NCBI GenBank assembly: GCA_009843505.1
Contig: VYDI01000028.1
Span: forward strand, 248,001 to 312,000
DNA length: 64,000 bases
Origin: Holophagales bacterium
GTDB lineage: Bacteria > Acidobacteriota > Thermoanaerobaculia > Multivoradales > Multivoraceae
Direction of reading: 5' to 3'
How positions within the stretch are numbered: position 1 is the stretch's first letter; every line of letters begins with the position of its first letter. Shown here in pieces: positions 52,456-62,277 of the stretch. Made by a program: the position numbers and the translations under genes. The notes under the pieces are model-generated. The model searched no databases and had not been told where the DNA came from. It worked only from the letters and a program-made list of their open reading frames with translations.

Positions 52456-53706
52456 TCAGACAAGATCGCTGAACATCTGGCGCAGATTGCCCACTACCGA
52501 GCGCACACCGCCCAGAGAGCGGCGGCGGGCAATGGGCAGGCGAGCCTCCTCGGAGGCGACCGCATAGCGAAGAAGACCCGCGGCCGTAGCCCAGCTCGGG
52601 TCGGTGAGCCCCTCGATCTCGCTCACGAGACCGAGCGGCACTCCGTAACGAACCTCGCAGGAGAAGACCTGCTGAGCCAGCTCGGGCAGGCCGGCCAGCT
52701 TCGAACCGCCGCCGCTCAGGACGAGTCCGCCGCGAAGCTGATCGGCCCAGCCCGCCTTCTCGAGATCGGCCTGAATCAGGTGGAACATCTCCTCGGCGCG
52801 GGCCTGCAGGATCTCGGCGAGGTTCCCGCGTGCGATCGTCTTGCTGCTGCCGCCCCCGACGCTCGGCACGAGCAGCCCGTCGTCGCCGTCGACCAGACCG
52901 ATCAGGCAACAGCCGTCCCGCAACTTGAGCGTCTCGGCGCCGGCGAACGACGTCCGGAGCACCGAGGCGATATCGGCCGTGAAGTGACTGGCGCCGAACG
53001 GAAGGACTCCGCTGTGCTGCACTTCGGCGTGCTGGAAGAAGGCGAAGCCGCAGGTGCCGGACCCGATGTCCAGCAACAGGACGCCCAGCTCGCGTTCGTC
53101 CGGAAGAAGGACCGCCTCCGCCGTGGCGAGCGGCTCGAAGACGATCTCCCGGGCCTCCACGCCGGCGCGGTTCAGGCAACGAACGAGCGTCCTGGTTCGC
53201 GGCGCATGGCCCATGACCAGGTGAACCTTGGCTTCCAGCCGGCCGCCCAGCATCCCGTGGGGGTCCGCGATGCCGCCGTGGTCGTCGACCGAGAACTCCT
53301 GCGGAATCGCATGCAGGATCTCCCGGTCCGGCGGAAGCGGCACACCGCGGGCGGCATTCAGGACGAGGTCGATGTCGGCGCGGGAGATCCCCCGGTCGCC
53401 GCAGTCGACGTAGGCGGTGCCGTGGCTGTTCGCCGACCGCAGATCGGATCCGCCTATACCGACGAAGGCGCGGGAGATCTCGACGCCCGCCATGGTCTCC
53501 GCCTCCTCGGTCGCCCGCTTGAGCGCGCTCACCGTCGCGTCGAGATGCACGATGTGGCCCCTCAGCGTGCCGCGGTTGGGCGCACGCCCGACGCCGACGA
53601 TCTCGAGGGCCGGTTCTCCGTCGACCTCCGTGCGCTCGGCGATCAAGACCGCGACCTTGGCCGAGCCCACATCGATGGCGACCACCCGTGTATCCGTCTT
53701 CGGCAT
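52456..53706 (-). CDS. ftsA: Cell division protein FtsA
   Basis: Actin-like membrane tether for FtsZ, 416 residues. VVAIDVGSAKVAVLIAE is the phosphate-1 motif, LLLDIGSGTCGFAFF phosphate-2 and GLVLSGGGSKLAGLPEL the adenosine motif; the SHS2 domain is in the GRAPNRGTLRGHIVHL region. The last residues (VVGNLRQMFSDLV) form the amphipathic membrane-targeting helix. GAGG precedes the ATG. Usual position between ftsQ and ftsZ. Confidence 0.95.
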   Translation of the reverse strand: MPKTDTRVVAIDVGSAKVAVLIAERTEVDGEPALEIVGVGRAPNRGTLRGHIVHLDATVSALKRATEEAETMAGVEISRAFVGIGGSDLRSANSHGTAYVDCGDRGISRADIDLVLNAARGVPLPPDREILHAIPQEFSVDDHGGIADPHGMLGGRLEAKVHLVMGHAPRTRTLVRCLNRAGVEAREIVFEPLATAEAVLLPDERELGVLLLDIGSGTCGFAFFQHAEVQHSGVLPFGASHFTADIASVLRTSFAGAETLKLRDGCCLIGLVDGDDGLLVPSVGGGSSKTIARGNLAEILQARAEEMFHLIQADLEKAGWADQLRGGLVLSGGGSKLAGLPELAQQVFSCEVRYGVPLGLVSEIEGLTDPSWATAAGLLRYAVASEEARLPIARRRSLGGVRSVVGNLRQMFSDLV

Positions 53707-53724
53707 CCTCTTCGTCCTCTCTGG

Positions 53725-54660
53725 CTATGAAGGGGCTTGAGCTTCGTCCTGGGCGGCCGGGGCGCCCTCCGTGTCCGTAGCGATCCCCACGCCCGGCGCT
53801 TCCATCGACAAGACGATCCGATCTCTGAACCGCAGGTCCACGACTTCGGGATCGTTGTGTTCCGTGATCGCGTTGCGCAGCAGTTCGAACACCGAGGCCT
53901 TGGCCGTCAGGTCGCTGCCGCGAACGAGCACCGTCGCCGGACGGCCGGTCCGCGCCAGCATGTAGTCGTCGTCAACGATCCCGAAACTGATGACCTCCAC
54001 CGCCCGGACCTGCCGCCCCCATTCGAACGCCCTGACTTCGGTCGCCACGTCGAGGGCCCGTTTCAGCGTTCGCGCGAGAACCTCGCCCGGCACGTCCCTG
54101 GATGAGACCTCACCAGCTCCCGGGTTCCGCGCCGGGCCCGCCCCCAGGCGATCTCCTGCCAGCGCGCTCTCGATCGACACACGGACCAGATCGCCGCCGC
54201 ACAGGTCGAGCGCCCGCTCACACGGAACGATCGCGCGGCCGTCGCGGTCGATCACCCACGCGCGGTCGCCGGCCGCGAACAGCGCCACCGGTTCATGTTC
54301 CACGACCCGCACCGTGAGCTCGTTCGGCAGGCGCTTGACCAGCTCCGCCTCACGAATCCACTCGTGATCGAGCCGGCGCGCGGCGGGCTCCAGGGAGAGC
54401 AGCGGCAGGTTCCGTCCCTCCAGCGGAGTGAGCCGGCTCCGCACCCACTCCTCGGACACCCGCTCGGCCTCCTCGATCTGGATGTCCAGTTCCAGGTCGA
54501 ACACCGGCGCCGTCGCCAGCCACACGCCGGCCCCGACCACCGGCGCGATGCCGAGCAGGACCTTCCCCGCTCCCAGCGCCAGCCAGACGACGGGCCGCGG
54601 CCGTCTGCGCCGCACGGGTCGGCGGGGGCCCGACCGCCTGCGGGTCGCCCGGCGGGTCAC
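53725..54660 (-). CDS. ftsQ: Cell division protein FtsQ
   Basis: Bitopic divisome protein of 311 residues. A highly basic N-terminus (TRRATRRRSGPRRPVRRRRP) precedes one membrane helix (VWLALGAGKVLLGIAPVVGA), a POTRA domain (about 60-130, ending VKRLPNELTVRVVEHEPVALF) and the FtsQ beta domain with AWVIDRDGRAIV. The last about 20 residues are acidic and disordered. The GTG start overlaps the murC stop (GTGA), so murB and ddl, often between these genes, are absent here. Confidence 0.88.
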   Translation of the reverse strand: MTRRATRRRSGPRRPVRRRRPRPVVWLALGAGKVLLGIAPVVGAGVWLATAPVFDLELDIQIEEAERVSEEWVRSRLTPLEGRNLPLLSLEPAARRLDHEWIREAELVKRLPNELTVRVVEHEPVALFAAGDRAWVIDRDGRAIVPCERALDLCGGDLVRVSIESALAGDRLGAGPARNPGAGEVSSRDVPGEVLARTLKRALDVATEVRAFEWGRQVRAVEVISFGIVDDDYMLARTGRPATVLVRGSDLTAKASVFELLRNAITEHNDPEVVDLRFRDRIVLSMEAPGVGIATDTEGAPAAQDEAQAPS

Positions 54661-56078
54661 GAAACGTCCTCCCCGCCGGCGGCAAGTCGATGAGCCAACC
54701 GGTAGATGTCGCCTGCTCCCAGAGTGAGGACGAGATCGCCGTCCCCGACCTCTGAACGCAGCCGGTCGGCCGCCGCGTGCCACGGTCCGCAGCCGCTGAT
54801 GCTCGGATGACCGGCACGAGAAGCGGCGGCTACCACGAGGCCCGCGTCCACTCCCGGGATGGGTCGCTCGCGGGACGGATAGATGTCGGCGACGAGCACG
54901 TTGTCGGCAAGCAGCAGGGCGCGGCCGAAGTCGTCGGCCAGGTCCCGCGTGCGACTGAACAGGTGAGGCTGGAACACGGCGTGGATCCGGACCGTGCGGT
55001 CGCCGTTGCCGCCGGGAGCGAGTACCTCGCGGGCAGCCCTCAGCGTTGCCTCGACTTCGGTCGGATGATGCGCGTAGTCGTCGATCACCGTCGCACCCCG
55101 CCACTGCCCCACACGCTCGAAGCGCCGGTGAACACCCCGGAAACGGGAGAGCGCCCTGGCTGTCGCCTCGAAGTCGAGCCCGACAGCCCGCGCCGCGGCC
55201 ACCGCCGCGAGGGCGTTCAGGACGTTGTGACGCCCAGGCATCGGCAGTTCCAGAACACCGAGCGTGCCGAGGTGGGCGTCGGCGACCTCGAACCGGACAC
55301 CCGCGCCGGTCGCCGAGACCTCGAGGGCCCGGAGGTCGACCCCCTGCTCGAAGCCGTAGGTGACGATCCGCCGGTCGGCGACGCGCCGCAGCAGGTCTCG
55401 GACGTTCGCGTCGTCGGCACAGGCGATCACCTGGCCGAAGAAAGGCACGCGGCCCGCGAACCGGGCGAAGGCATCCTGGATGTCGGCCAGGTCGCGGTAG
55501 GTATCGAGATGATCCAGATCGATATTGGTGATCACCGCGATCACCGGCGCCAGATCGAGGAAACTCCGGTCGAACTCGTCCGCCTCGGCGACCAGGTAGT
55601 CGCTGCTCCCGTAGCGGGCGCCGGTGCCCGAAACCCGCAGGCGTCCGCCGACGATTACCGTGGGATCGAGGCCGGCGTCCGTCAGCACCGTGCCGATGAG
55701 CGATGTCGTCGTCGTCTTGCCGTGGGTACCGGCCACGGCGACGCCGTACTTGAGCCGCATCAGTTCGGCGAGCATCTGGGCGCGGCGCACGACCGGTACA
55801 CCGCGCCGGCGAGCCGCCGCGACTTCCGCGTTGGCGGCCGGCACCGCGGACGAGATGACCACGAGATCGGCCCGATCGACGTTCCCGGCGCTGTGGCCGA
55901 TGGCGATCCGGGCGCCGAGCGCCGCGAGCCGCTCGGTCGTTTCGCTTTCTTCCAGGTCGGAGCCGCTGACCTTCAGTTGGTAGTTCAGCAGGATCTCGGC
56001 GATCCCGCTCATGCCGGCACCGCCGATGCCCACGAAGTGGACGCGCTCGAGCCCCGCGGTGCGCAGGAACAGCAGCAT
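54657..56078 (-). CDS. murC: UDP-N-acetylmuramate--L-alanine ligase
   Basis: Mur ligase of 473 residues adding L-Ala to UDP-MurNAc in the cytosol. VHFVGIGGAGMSGIAEILL binds the nucleotide sugar, AGTHGKTTTTSLIG is the ATP loop, and the C-terminal domain shows DDYAHHPTEVEATL. The ATG follows the murG stop with one base overlap (TGATG, 56076-56080). All catalytic motifs are present. Confidence 0.96.
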   Translation of the reverse strand: MLLFLRTAGLERVHFVGIGGAGMSGIAEILLNYQLKVSGSDLEESETTERLAALGARIAIGHSAGNVDRADLVVISSAVPAANAEVAAARRRGVPVVRRAQMLAELMRLKYGVAVAGTHGKTTTTSLIGTVLTDAGLDPTVIVGGRLRVSGTGARYGSSDYLVAEADEFDRSFLDLAPVIAVITNIDLDHLDTYRDLADIQDAFARFAGRVPFFGQVIACADDANVRDLLRRVADRRIVTYGFEQGVDLRALEVSATGAGVRFEVADAHLGTLGVLELPMPGRHNVLNALAAVAAARAVGLDFEATARALSRFRGVHRRFERVGQWRGATVIDDYAHHPTEVEATLRAAREVLAPGGNGDRTVRIHAVFQPHLFSRTRDLADDFGRALLLADNVLVADIYPSRERPIPGVDAGLVVAAASRAGHPSISGCGPWHAAADRLRSEVGDGDLVLTLGAGDIYRLAHRLAAGGEDVS

Positions 56079-57184
56079 CAGCCGGCTCTCCCTCGACGTT
56101 CCGCGATCTCGCAGACCCGGGCGGCGATCTCGCTCGCCGCGTCGCTCCGGCTCAAGCCCCGAGCCGCCCGCGCCATGGCCAGAAGGCGCTCGCGATCCCC
56201 AATGAGCCGCGCGCAGCGCTCCGCGGCCGCCTCGCCCTGCAACTCTTCCTGCTCCACCAGGACCGCGGCGCCCGCCTCTACCATCGCGCGGGCGTTCCCG
56301 CGCTGGTGTCCGGCGGCCATCGGCAGCGGAACGTAAACCGCCGGCCGGCCGGCGGCGGCGATCTCGGCCACGGTCACCGCTCCAGCCCGCGAGACGATCA
56401 GGTCGTGCGCCTGCATCGCGCCGGCGGTGTCCTGGATGAAACCGGTCACCGTCGAGGAAAGCGCCGGCGGCGCCACGCCCCGGTACCGGTCGCGGGTTTC
56501 GTCGACCCAGGCCGGACCGGACTGGTGCGTGACCTCGACCCGGCTCGTCCCGGCGGCGCTGGCGAACAGGCGCGGCAGAAGGCGGTTGAGGGCATCGGAA
56601 CCCTGACTGCCGCCAAGCACCAGAACCCGAACGCGATCGCCGCTGAGGCGCAGTTCGTCGATGTCCCGGAAGGCCCGGCGCACGGGCACGCCGACCAGCC
56701 GCGCCTCGCACGCCAGATCCCCGGCCGCGGACTCGAACGCCACGCCCGCCTCGGTCGCGAAGCGCGACAGTCTCCGATTCGCGGAGCCGCTCTCCGCGTT
56801 CGGTTCGAGCAGATAGAGATCGCAGCCGTGGAGACGGGACGCCAGGGCCGCCGGAGCGCAGACGTAGCCGCCGGTCGCGAACACGAGCGCCGCGCCGAAC
56901 CGGCGCAACAGCGCCGCGGCGCGGAGGGTGGAGAGCAGGAGGACCGCCAGCGCAACCGCCCGCTGCGCGCCGCCGCGGTCGACGAACGGGCGCGCAGGCA
57001 AGGCCCTGAAGTCGACCCCGGCCGACACGACCAGCCGCTCCTCGAGACTGCCCCGCCGACCGATCCAGGCGGCCTTCCAGCCGAGAGTCCGGAGCTCCTC
57101 GGCCACCGCCAGGCCGGGGAACACGTGGCCGCCCGTGCCGCCGCCCGAGAAGACGACCGTGCCGCGGTGGGTGCCGGAGCTCAT
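56078..57184 (-). CDS. murG: MurG lipid II synthase
   Basis: GT-B glycosyltransferase of 368 residues that adds GlcNAc to lipid I at the inner membrane. G-loops are FSGGGTGGHVFPGLAVAEEL and VLGGSQGSDALN; the UDP site is in VSRAGAVTVAEIAAAGRPAV and LPMAAGHQRGNA. The Arg-rich C-terminus is usual. The ATG overlaps the ftsW stop (ATGA, 57181-57184). Confidence 0.95.
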   Translation of the reverse strand: MSSGTHRGTVVFSGGGTGGHVFPGLAVAEELRTLGWKAAWIGRRGSLEERLVVSAGVDFRALPARPFVDRGGAQRAVALAVLLLSTLRAAALLRRFGAALVFATGGYVCAPAALASRLHGCDLYLLEPNAESGSANRRLSRFATEAGVAFESAAGDLACEARLVGVPVRRAFRDIDELRLSGDRVRVLVLGGSQGSDALNRLLPRLFASAAGTSRVEVTHQSGPAWVDETRDRYRGVAPPALSSTVTGFIQDTAGAMQAHDLIVSRAGAVTVAEIAAAGRPAVYVPLPMAAGHQRGNARAMVEAGAAVLVEQEELQGEAAAERCARLIGDRERLLAMARAARGLSRSDAASEIAARVCEIAERRGRAG

Positions 57185-58257
57185 CCATGCTCCGAAACGC
57201 TCAACAGCAGACCGCAGGCGACGAGGGTCATGACGAGGGACGACCCCCCGTGCGACAGAAACGGCAGTGGCGTGCCGGTCACCGGAACCAGTCCAACGGT
57301 GACGCTGACGTTGACCAGAACCTGGATCAGGACTGCCGACGTCAGGCCCCAGGCAAGGAAGCGGCCGAAGGCATCCGGAGCGTGGTGTCCGGCGACATAG
57401 CCGCGCCAGGCAAGCACGGCGAAGGCCGCCAGCACCGCGGCGGCGCCCAGCAGTCCGAGTTCCTCGCTGACTATCGAGAAGATGAAGTCGGAAGTCGCGA
57501 GCGGCAGGAAGTAGAGCTTCTGGGCGCTCTCGCCCAGACCCTGGCCGGTGACGCCGCCCGATCCGATCGCAATCAGGGACTGCAGCACCTGAAAGCCGTT
57601 CCCGGAGGGATCGTTCTCCGGTGAGAGAAAGCCGAGAAGACGCTCCCTGCGATAGGGCTCGGCCCAGATGAAGAGAGCGAAGAGCCCCGGCAGAACCACC
57701 ATCGCGGGGACGATCCATCGCCAGGAGAGGCCGGCAAGGAACAGCATGACGCCGGCGATCCCGAGAATGAGCGCGGCGCTCCCGAAGTCCGGCGCCTGCA
57801 GGACGAGCAGGGTGACCAGCCCCACCGCGAGGCCGCACGGCACGAGCACCCGGGGCTGGCTGACCCCTTCCGGACAGCGGTGGATCTGGTAGGCGATGAA
57901 GACGACGACCGCGATCTTGGCCAGCTCGGAGGGCTGGAAGGTCAGCGGTCCCACGGACAGCCAGCGGCTGCTGCCGTTGATCGGCGCGGCCGCCAGCACG
58001 GCGACCAGGAGGACGAGCGACGCGCCGAGGCCAGCGTAGGCAAGCCAGGGCTTCGCCCAGCTCCGGTAGTCGATGCTCATGAGCACCAGCATCGCCGCCA
58101 GACCGACGACGGCGGCCAGCAACTGGGTGACGAACTGGCGCTTGAAGCCGCCGTCGGGGTCGGGCGGGTTGGCGGAGTACACCATCACCAGGCCCCCCAC
58201 GACGAGCAGCACGACGACCGTGAAGAGGACCTTGTCGATCGCGAGCTTCCTAGCCAT
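57181..58257 (-). CDS. ftsW: SEDS peptidoglycan glycosyltransferase FtsW
   Basis: Polytopic membrane polymerase of 358 residues with about ten helices. Signatures are NGSSRWLSVGPLTFQPSELA and, near the C-terminus, GTPLPFLSHGGSSLVMTL; the catalytic Asp-containing loop is in LLGFLSPENDPSGNGFQVLQ. The ATG at 58257 has GGAGGG seven bases upstream and overlaps the murD stop by 8 bases. FtsW versus RodA is decided by location in the division cluster. Confidence 0.94.
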   Translation of the reverse strand: MARKLAIDKVLFTVVVLLVVGGLVMVYSANPPDPDGGFKRQFVTQLLAAVVGLAAMLVLMSIDYRSWAKPWLAYAGLGASLVLLVAVLAAAPINGSSRWLSVGPLTFQPSELAKIAVVVFIAYQIHRCPEGVSQPRVLVPCGLAVGLVTLLVLQAPDFGSAALILGIAGVMLFLAGLSWRWIVPAMVVLPGLFALFIWAEPYRRERLLGFLSPENDPSGNGFQVLQSLIAIGSGGVTGQGLGESAQKLYFLPLATSDFIFSIVSEELGLLGAAAVLAAFAVLAWRGYVAGHHAPDAFGRFLAWGLTSAVLIQVLVNVSVTVGLVPVTGTPLPFLSHGGSSLVMTLVACGLLLSVSEHG

Positions 58258-59704
58258 GGCCGCCCTCCGGGCCGGCGGCGGCAAGCGTCCGCACCTGCTC
58301 CTCGAAGCGGCGGCCGCGATCCGCGAAGTCCTCGAACTGGTCGAAGCTGGCGCAGGCCGGCGAGAGCAGGACCGTCTGGCCCTCGTTCGAGGCCGCCGAC
58401 GCCGCCCGGACCGCCCGTTCGAGCGTCCCGCAGAGGCGGCGCTCGGTAGCGTCGGCGAGCACCGAGGCGATGATCGGGGCCGCCTCGCCGATCAGGTACA
58501 CCGCCGCCGCCTTGACGGCCGCCACCGACGCCAGCTCGGCAAATGCCGCGGCCTCGTCCTTGGCCCGACCTCCGAGGATCAGGTGGACGCTGCCGTCGCT
58601 GAACCCGGCCAGCGCCTTCAGGGCCGCCGCGGGGTTCGTCGCCTTCGAGTCGTTGTAGTAGCGCACACCGCCGACGGTGCCGGCGAGGCGCATCCGATGC
58701 GGCAGGCCGCCGAAGCCGCGCAACGCCGGCGCGAATCCGCTCGGGTCGGCGCCGACGGCCGTCGCGAGCAGGGCGGCCGCCATCGCGTTCTCCACGTTGT
58801 GCAGCCCGTCGAGCCTCAGGTCGCCAAGACGGAACAGCTCCCGCCGGAACTCGGGCCCCACCTCGATCACGCGGTCACGATCGAGATAGCAGCCGTCCTC
58901 GACCTTGCGCAGCCGGGAGAAGAACCGTCGCCTCACCGCGACCGGCGCCCCGCGGCGGCCGCCGCTCCAGGAGCGGGCCCCGCTGTCGTCGGCGTTCACG
59001 ACCGCGACGTCGCCGGCGGCCTGCCTGCCGAAGATACGCGCCTTCGCGCCGGCGTACTCGGCGACGCTGGCGTAGCGGTCCAGGTGGTCGGGGCTGATGT
59101 TGAGCAGCGCCGCCGCGCGCGGACGGAAGCGGTCCACGGCCTCGAGCTGGAAGCTCGAGAGCTCGACCACGAAGACGCGGTCCGGCGGACCGTCGACCCG
59201 GGCGCAGAGCGGCGTGCCGATGTTGCCGCAGACCTCGACCGGATAGCCCGCCGCCTCGAGGAGCGCCCCGGTGAGCGCGGTCGTCGTGCTCTTGCCGTTG
59301 CTGCCGGTCACGCCGAGCACAATCGGCGGAGCTTTCGCCTCCAGGAGGCGCCAGGCGAGTTCGACTTCGGCCAGGACCGGAACGCCCGCCGACCGGGCGT
59401 CCCGCAGGAGCGGACGGTCCGGCGGCACACCGGGACTCAGCACCACCGCGTCGACGCTGGCCGGCAACGAAGCCCCTTCCTCTGCCAGCAGCCGGCCGAC
59501 GCGGCCCGTTCGGAGGAGTTCTCGGGCAGCCGTTCCCAGGTCCGTCGCCGGACGGCCGTCCACCGCCACCACGCGGACATCCCGGTCGGAAAGCGCCCGG
59601 GACGCCGCCACACCCGACAGGCCCAGGCCGTAAACCAGAACACTCCGCCATGCGGAAACCGGCGTTGCTGCGGTCGTCCCGGTGCCGCTCACTTCAAGGG
59701 CCAT
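58250..59704 (-). CDS. murD: UDP-MurNAc-L-Ala--D-glutamate ligase
   Basis: Mur ligase of 484 residues. The N-terminal Rossmann loop is VLVYGLGLSGVAASRAL, the ATP loop GVTGSNGKSTTTALTG, the middle has LLNISPDHLDRYASVAEYA, and the C-terminal domain YNDSKATNPAAALKAL with LLSPACASFDQFEDFADRG. The order and motifs are normal. The start lies three bases after the mraY stop; the end overlaps ftsW. Confidence 0.96.
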   Translation of the reverse strand: MALEVSGTGTTAATPVSAWRSVLVYGLGLSGVAASRALSDRDVRVVAVDGRPATDLGTAARELLRTGRVGRLLAEEGASLPASVDAVVLSPGVPPDRPLLRDARSAGVPVLAEVELAWRLLEAKAPPIVLGVTGSNGKSTTTALTGALLEAAGYPVEVCGNIGTPLCARVDGPPDRVFVVELSSFQLEAVDRFRPRAAALLNISPDHLDRYASVAEYAGAKARIFGRQAAGDVAVVNADDSGARSWSGGRRGAPVAVRRRFFSRLRKVEDGCYLDRDRVIEVGPEFRRELFRLGDLRLDGLHNVENAMAAALLATAVGADPSGFAPALRGFGGLPHRMRLAGTVGGVRYYNDSKATNPAAALKALAGFSDGSVHLILGGRAKDEAAAFAELASVAAVKAAAVYLIGEAAPIIASVLADATERRLCGTLERAVRAASAASNEGQTVLLSPACASFDQFEDFADRGRRFEEQVRTLAAAGPEGGHG

Positions 59705-59707
59705 CCG

Positions 59708-60784
59708 CTACCTCAGCTTGAGGGTCGACAGACCCAGGAAGGCGAACAGGACGGCGAGGATCCAGAACCGGACGATGACCTGGTTCTCGCTCCACCCGCG
59801 GAGTTCGAAGTGGTGATGCAGCGGCGCCATCCGCAGGACTCGCCGGCCGGTCATCTTGAAGGACGCCACCTGGACGATCACCGACAGCGCCTCGAGGACG
59901 AACAGCCCGCCGACCAGGACCAGCAGCAGCTCCTGCTTCGAGAGCACCGCCACCGCCCCGATCGTGCCGCCGATCGCCAGCGAACCCACGTCGCCCATGA
60001 ACACCTGGGCGGGGTGGGCGTTGAACCAGAGGAAACCCAGACTGGCGCCAACCAGGGCGGAACAGATGATCGCGACCTCGCCGGCCCCGGGTACGTAGGA
60101 CACCTGCAGGTAGCGCGCGGCGATCGAGTTGCCGGCGATGTAGGCGAAGATGGCGTAGGTGGCGGCCGCGACCAGCGTGGCGCCGATCGCCAGCCCGTCG
60201 AGACCGTCCGTCAGGTTGACTGCGTTCGAGGATCCAGCGATCAGGAGCGCGACGAACGGGATGTAGAAGACCCCGAGTTCGAGCACCAGCGTCTTGAAGA
60301 AAGGGAAGCTCAGATTCGCGTCGAGTTCCGTGAAGTTGACGAGGGCGGCGCCGAGCGCCGCGCCCACGACCAACTGAAGGGCGAACTTCGCCCTCATGCT
60401 CAGGCCCCCGTTGTGGCGCCGCCTCACCTTGAGCAGGTCGTCCACGAAGCCGACGGCGCCCAGCCCGATCGTCGTACCGATGGCGAGCCAGACGTAGACG
60501 TTCGAAAGGTCCGACCAGAGCAGCGTCGGCACGATGACGGCGGTCAGGATCAGCAACCCGCCCATCGTCGGCGTGCCGGCCTTGCTCTGGTGCCGCTCCG
60601 GCCCTTCCTGACGGATCGTCTGGCCGATCGAGAGCCGCCGCGCCGCGCGAATGAAGCTGGGGCCCAGGAGAAGGCTGAGCAGGACGCCGGTGAGAGCCGC
60701 GCAGGCGCAACGGAAGGTGATGTACTGGATGACGTTGAAGGGCGCGATCCGGTCACCGAGCGGCAACAGCAGGTCCAGGAGCAT
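59708..60784 (-). CDS. mraY: Phospho-MurNAc-pentapeptide transferase
   Basis: Ten-helix membrane enzyme of 358 residues that makes lipid I. The uridine/Mg motifs VDDLLKVRRRHNGGL and NLTDGLDGLAIG, and the loop HHHFELRGWSENQVIVRFWI near the C-terminus, are intact; GTPTMGGLLIL follows the second helix. The ATG overlaps the murF stop by one base (TGATG). Confidence 0.96.
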   Translation of the reverse strand: MLLDLLLPLGDRIAPFNVIQYITFRCACAALTGVLLSLLLGPSFIRAARRLSIGQTIRQEGPERHQSKAGTPTMGGLLILTAVIVPTLLWSDLSNVYVWLAIGTTIGLGAVGFVDDLLKVRRRHNGGLSMRAKFALQLVVGAALGAALVNFTELDANLSFPFFKTLVLELGVFYIPFVALLIAGSSNAVNLTDGLDGLAIGATLVAAATYAIFAYIAGNSIAARYLQVSYVPGAGEVAIICSALVGASLGFLWFNAHPAQVFMGDVGSLAIGGTIGAVAVLSKQELLLVLVGGLFVLEALSVIVQVASFKMTGRRVLRMAPLHHHFELRGWSENQVIVRFWILAVLFAFLGLSTLKLR

Positions 60785-62277
60785 CAGTTCGGCCTCTCCT
60801 GGACCAGCGCCTGCTCCGGGGCCAGTTCAGCGACCAGGTGCTCCAGCGCCGCACCGCGCGAGCCCTTGACCAGGACGACGTCGCCCTCCCTGATCAGCGC
60901 CGGAGCTCCGGCGCTCGCGGCCCGCGTGTCCGCAAACCAGGCGGTCTCGACGCCCGCGTCTCCGGCGGCCGCGACCGTCTCCGACGCCAGCTCGCCGACG
61001 CCGACGACCAGGCCGAAGCCGAGCTCCGCCGCGTCGCGGCCCAACTGGCGGTGGTAACGGCGTTCGGCGCTGCCCAACTCGAGCATGTCGCCCAGGATCG
61101 CGACATGGCGGCGGCCGTCGAGCAGACGCGCAGCCTCTAGCGCCAGACGTGCCGCCTCGGGGTTCGAGTTGTAGGAGTCGTTCACGAGGGTGGCGCCTGA
61201 CGGCAGCGAGATGACCTCGCCGCGGCCGGCTCCGGGACGGGGCCGGCGCGCCGCCGACGCGACCGTCTCGATCGGCACGCCGAGCCGCAGCGCGCAGGCC
61301 GCCGCGGCCAGGAAGTTCTCGACGTTCACCCTGCCGTGGAGCGGCAGCTCGACCTTCGCCGCCACATCGCGACCCTGAGCGCCGCGGTACTCCAGCCTGA
61401 ATCGCATTCCCGGCTCTCCGGCCAGGGGCTCGACCCCGTGAGCCGTGACCTCTGCCCGCGGAACCTTGTCCGCCGCCGGTTCCACCTCGAACCAGACCAC
61501 GCGCTCCATGTGTTTCCCAGGGGCCGGGGCCGCTTCGCCGCGGCGCGCAGCCAGGTACGTCTCGACCAGGTCGACGACCCGCGCGTCGCCGGCGTTGGCG
61601 ACGATCAGACCGCCGTCGGAGAGGCCCTCCAGGAGTTCCGCCTTGGCTCGGGCGATCGCCCCGACGTCCGCCGGCGCGCCATCCGGCTCCTCGAAGCCGG
61701 CGAGATGCGCCGGCCGGACGTTCGTGAAGATCGCCACGTTCGGCCGCCCGAGCCGGCTCACCGCCGCCAGTTCACCGGGCACCGACATCCCCATCTCGGC
61801 GACCAGCCACTCGCAGTCCGTGTCGATGGCCAGCAGGGTTAGTGGGAAGCCGAGCAGGTTGTTCAGGTTGCCCAGGCTCTTGCGCACCCGCCAGCGCTCG
61901 CCGAGCAGCAGGGCCAGGAGGTCCTTCGTCGTCGTCTTGCCCGCCGAACCGGTCACGGCGGCCACCCGGATGTCGAGCAGTCGCCGGTGCTCGCGGGTCA
62001 GGTCGTGGAGCGCCTCCATCACCTCGTCGACGCGGATCTGGGGACCGTCGGTGTCCTCGACCGGCGTTCTGACCACCGCCGCCGCCGCGCCCGCGGCCAG
62101 GGCCGCCGCCACGAACCGGTGACCGTCGGTCCGTTCTCCGGGCAAGGCGAAGAAGAGTTCGCCACCCTCGACTTGCCGCGAATCGATCGCGGCGCCGCGG
62201 TAGCACGCACCCGGTTCCGCGTCTCCGATCAGTGTGCCGTTCATGGCCTCGGCCGCATCAGCAAGGGACCGTCTCAA
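60784..62277 (-). CDS. murF: UDP-MurNAc-tripeptide--D-Ala-D-Ala ligase
   Basis: Mur ligase of 497 residues adding D-Ala-D-Ala. AIDSRQVEGGELFFALPGER is the substrate domain, VTGSAGKTTTKDLLALLL the ATP loop, and LVNDSYNSNPEAARLALEA the C-terminal signature. There is no ATG before the conserved domain: I chose TTG at 62277, seven bases after GGGGAG and matching the family start; TTG at 62301 is possible. It overlaps murE by 20 bases. Confidence 0.93.
   Translation of the reverse strand: MRRSLADAAEAMNGTLIGDAEPGACYRGAAIDSRQVEGGELFFALPGERTDGHRFVAAALAAGAAAAVVRTPVEDTDGPQIRVDEVMEALHDLTREHRRLLDIRVAAVTGSAGKTTTKDLLALLLGERWRVRKSLGNLNNLLGFPLTLLAIDTDCEWLVAEMGMSVPGELAAVSRLGRPNVAIFTNVRPAHLAGFEEPDGAPADVGAIARAKAELLEGLSDGGLIVANAGDARVVDLVETYLAARRGEAAPAPGKHMERVVWFEVEPAADKVPRAEVTAHGVEPLAGEPGMRFRLEYRGAQGRDVAAKVELPLHGRVNVENFLAAAACALRLGVPIETVASAARRPRPGAGRGEVISLPSGATLVNDSYNSNPEAARLALEAARLLDGRRHVAILGDMLELGSAERRYHRQLGRDAAELGFGLVVGVGELASETVAAAGDAGVETAWFADTRAASAGAPALIREGDVVLVKGSRGAALEHLVAELAPEQALVQERPN

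Noticed and set aside
58073..61057. 994-codon plus-strand frame opposite ftsW, murD, mraY and murF
   Set aside because: Translation is Arg/His/Gln-rich without domains; four conserved wall-synthesis genes occupy the other strand.
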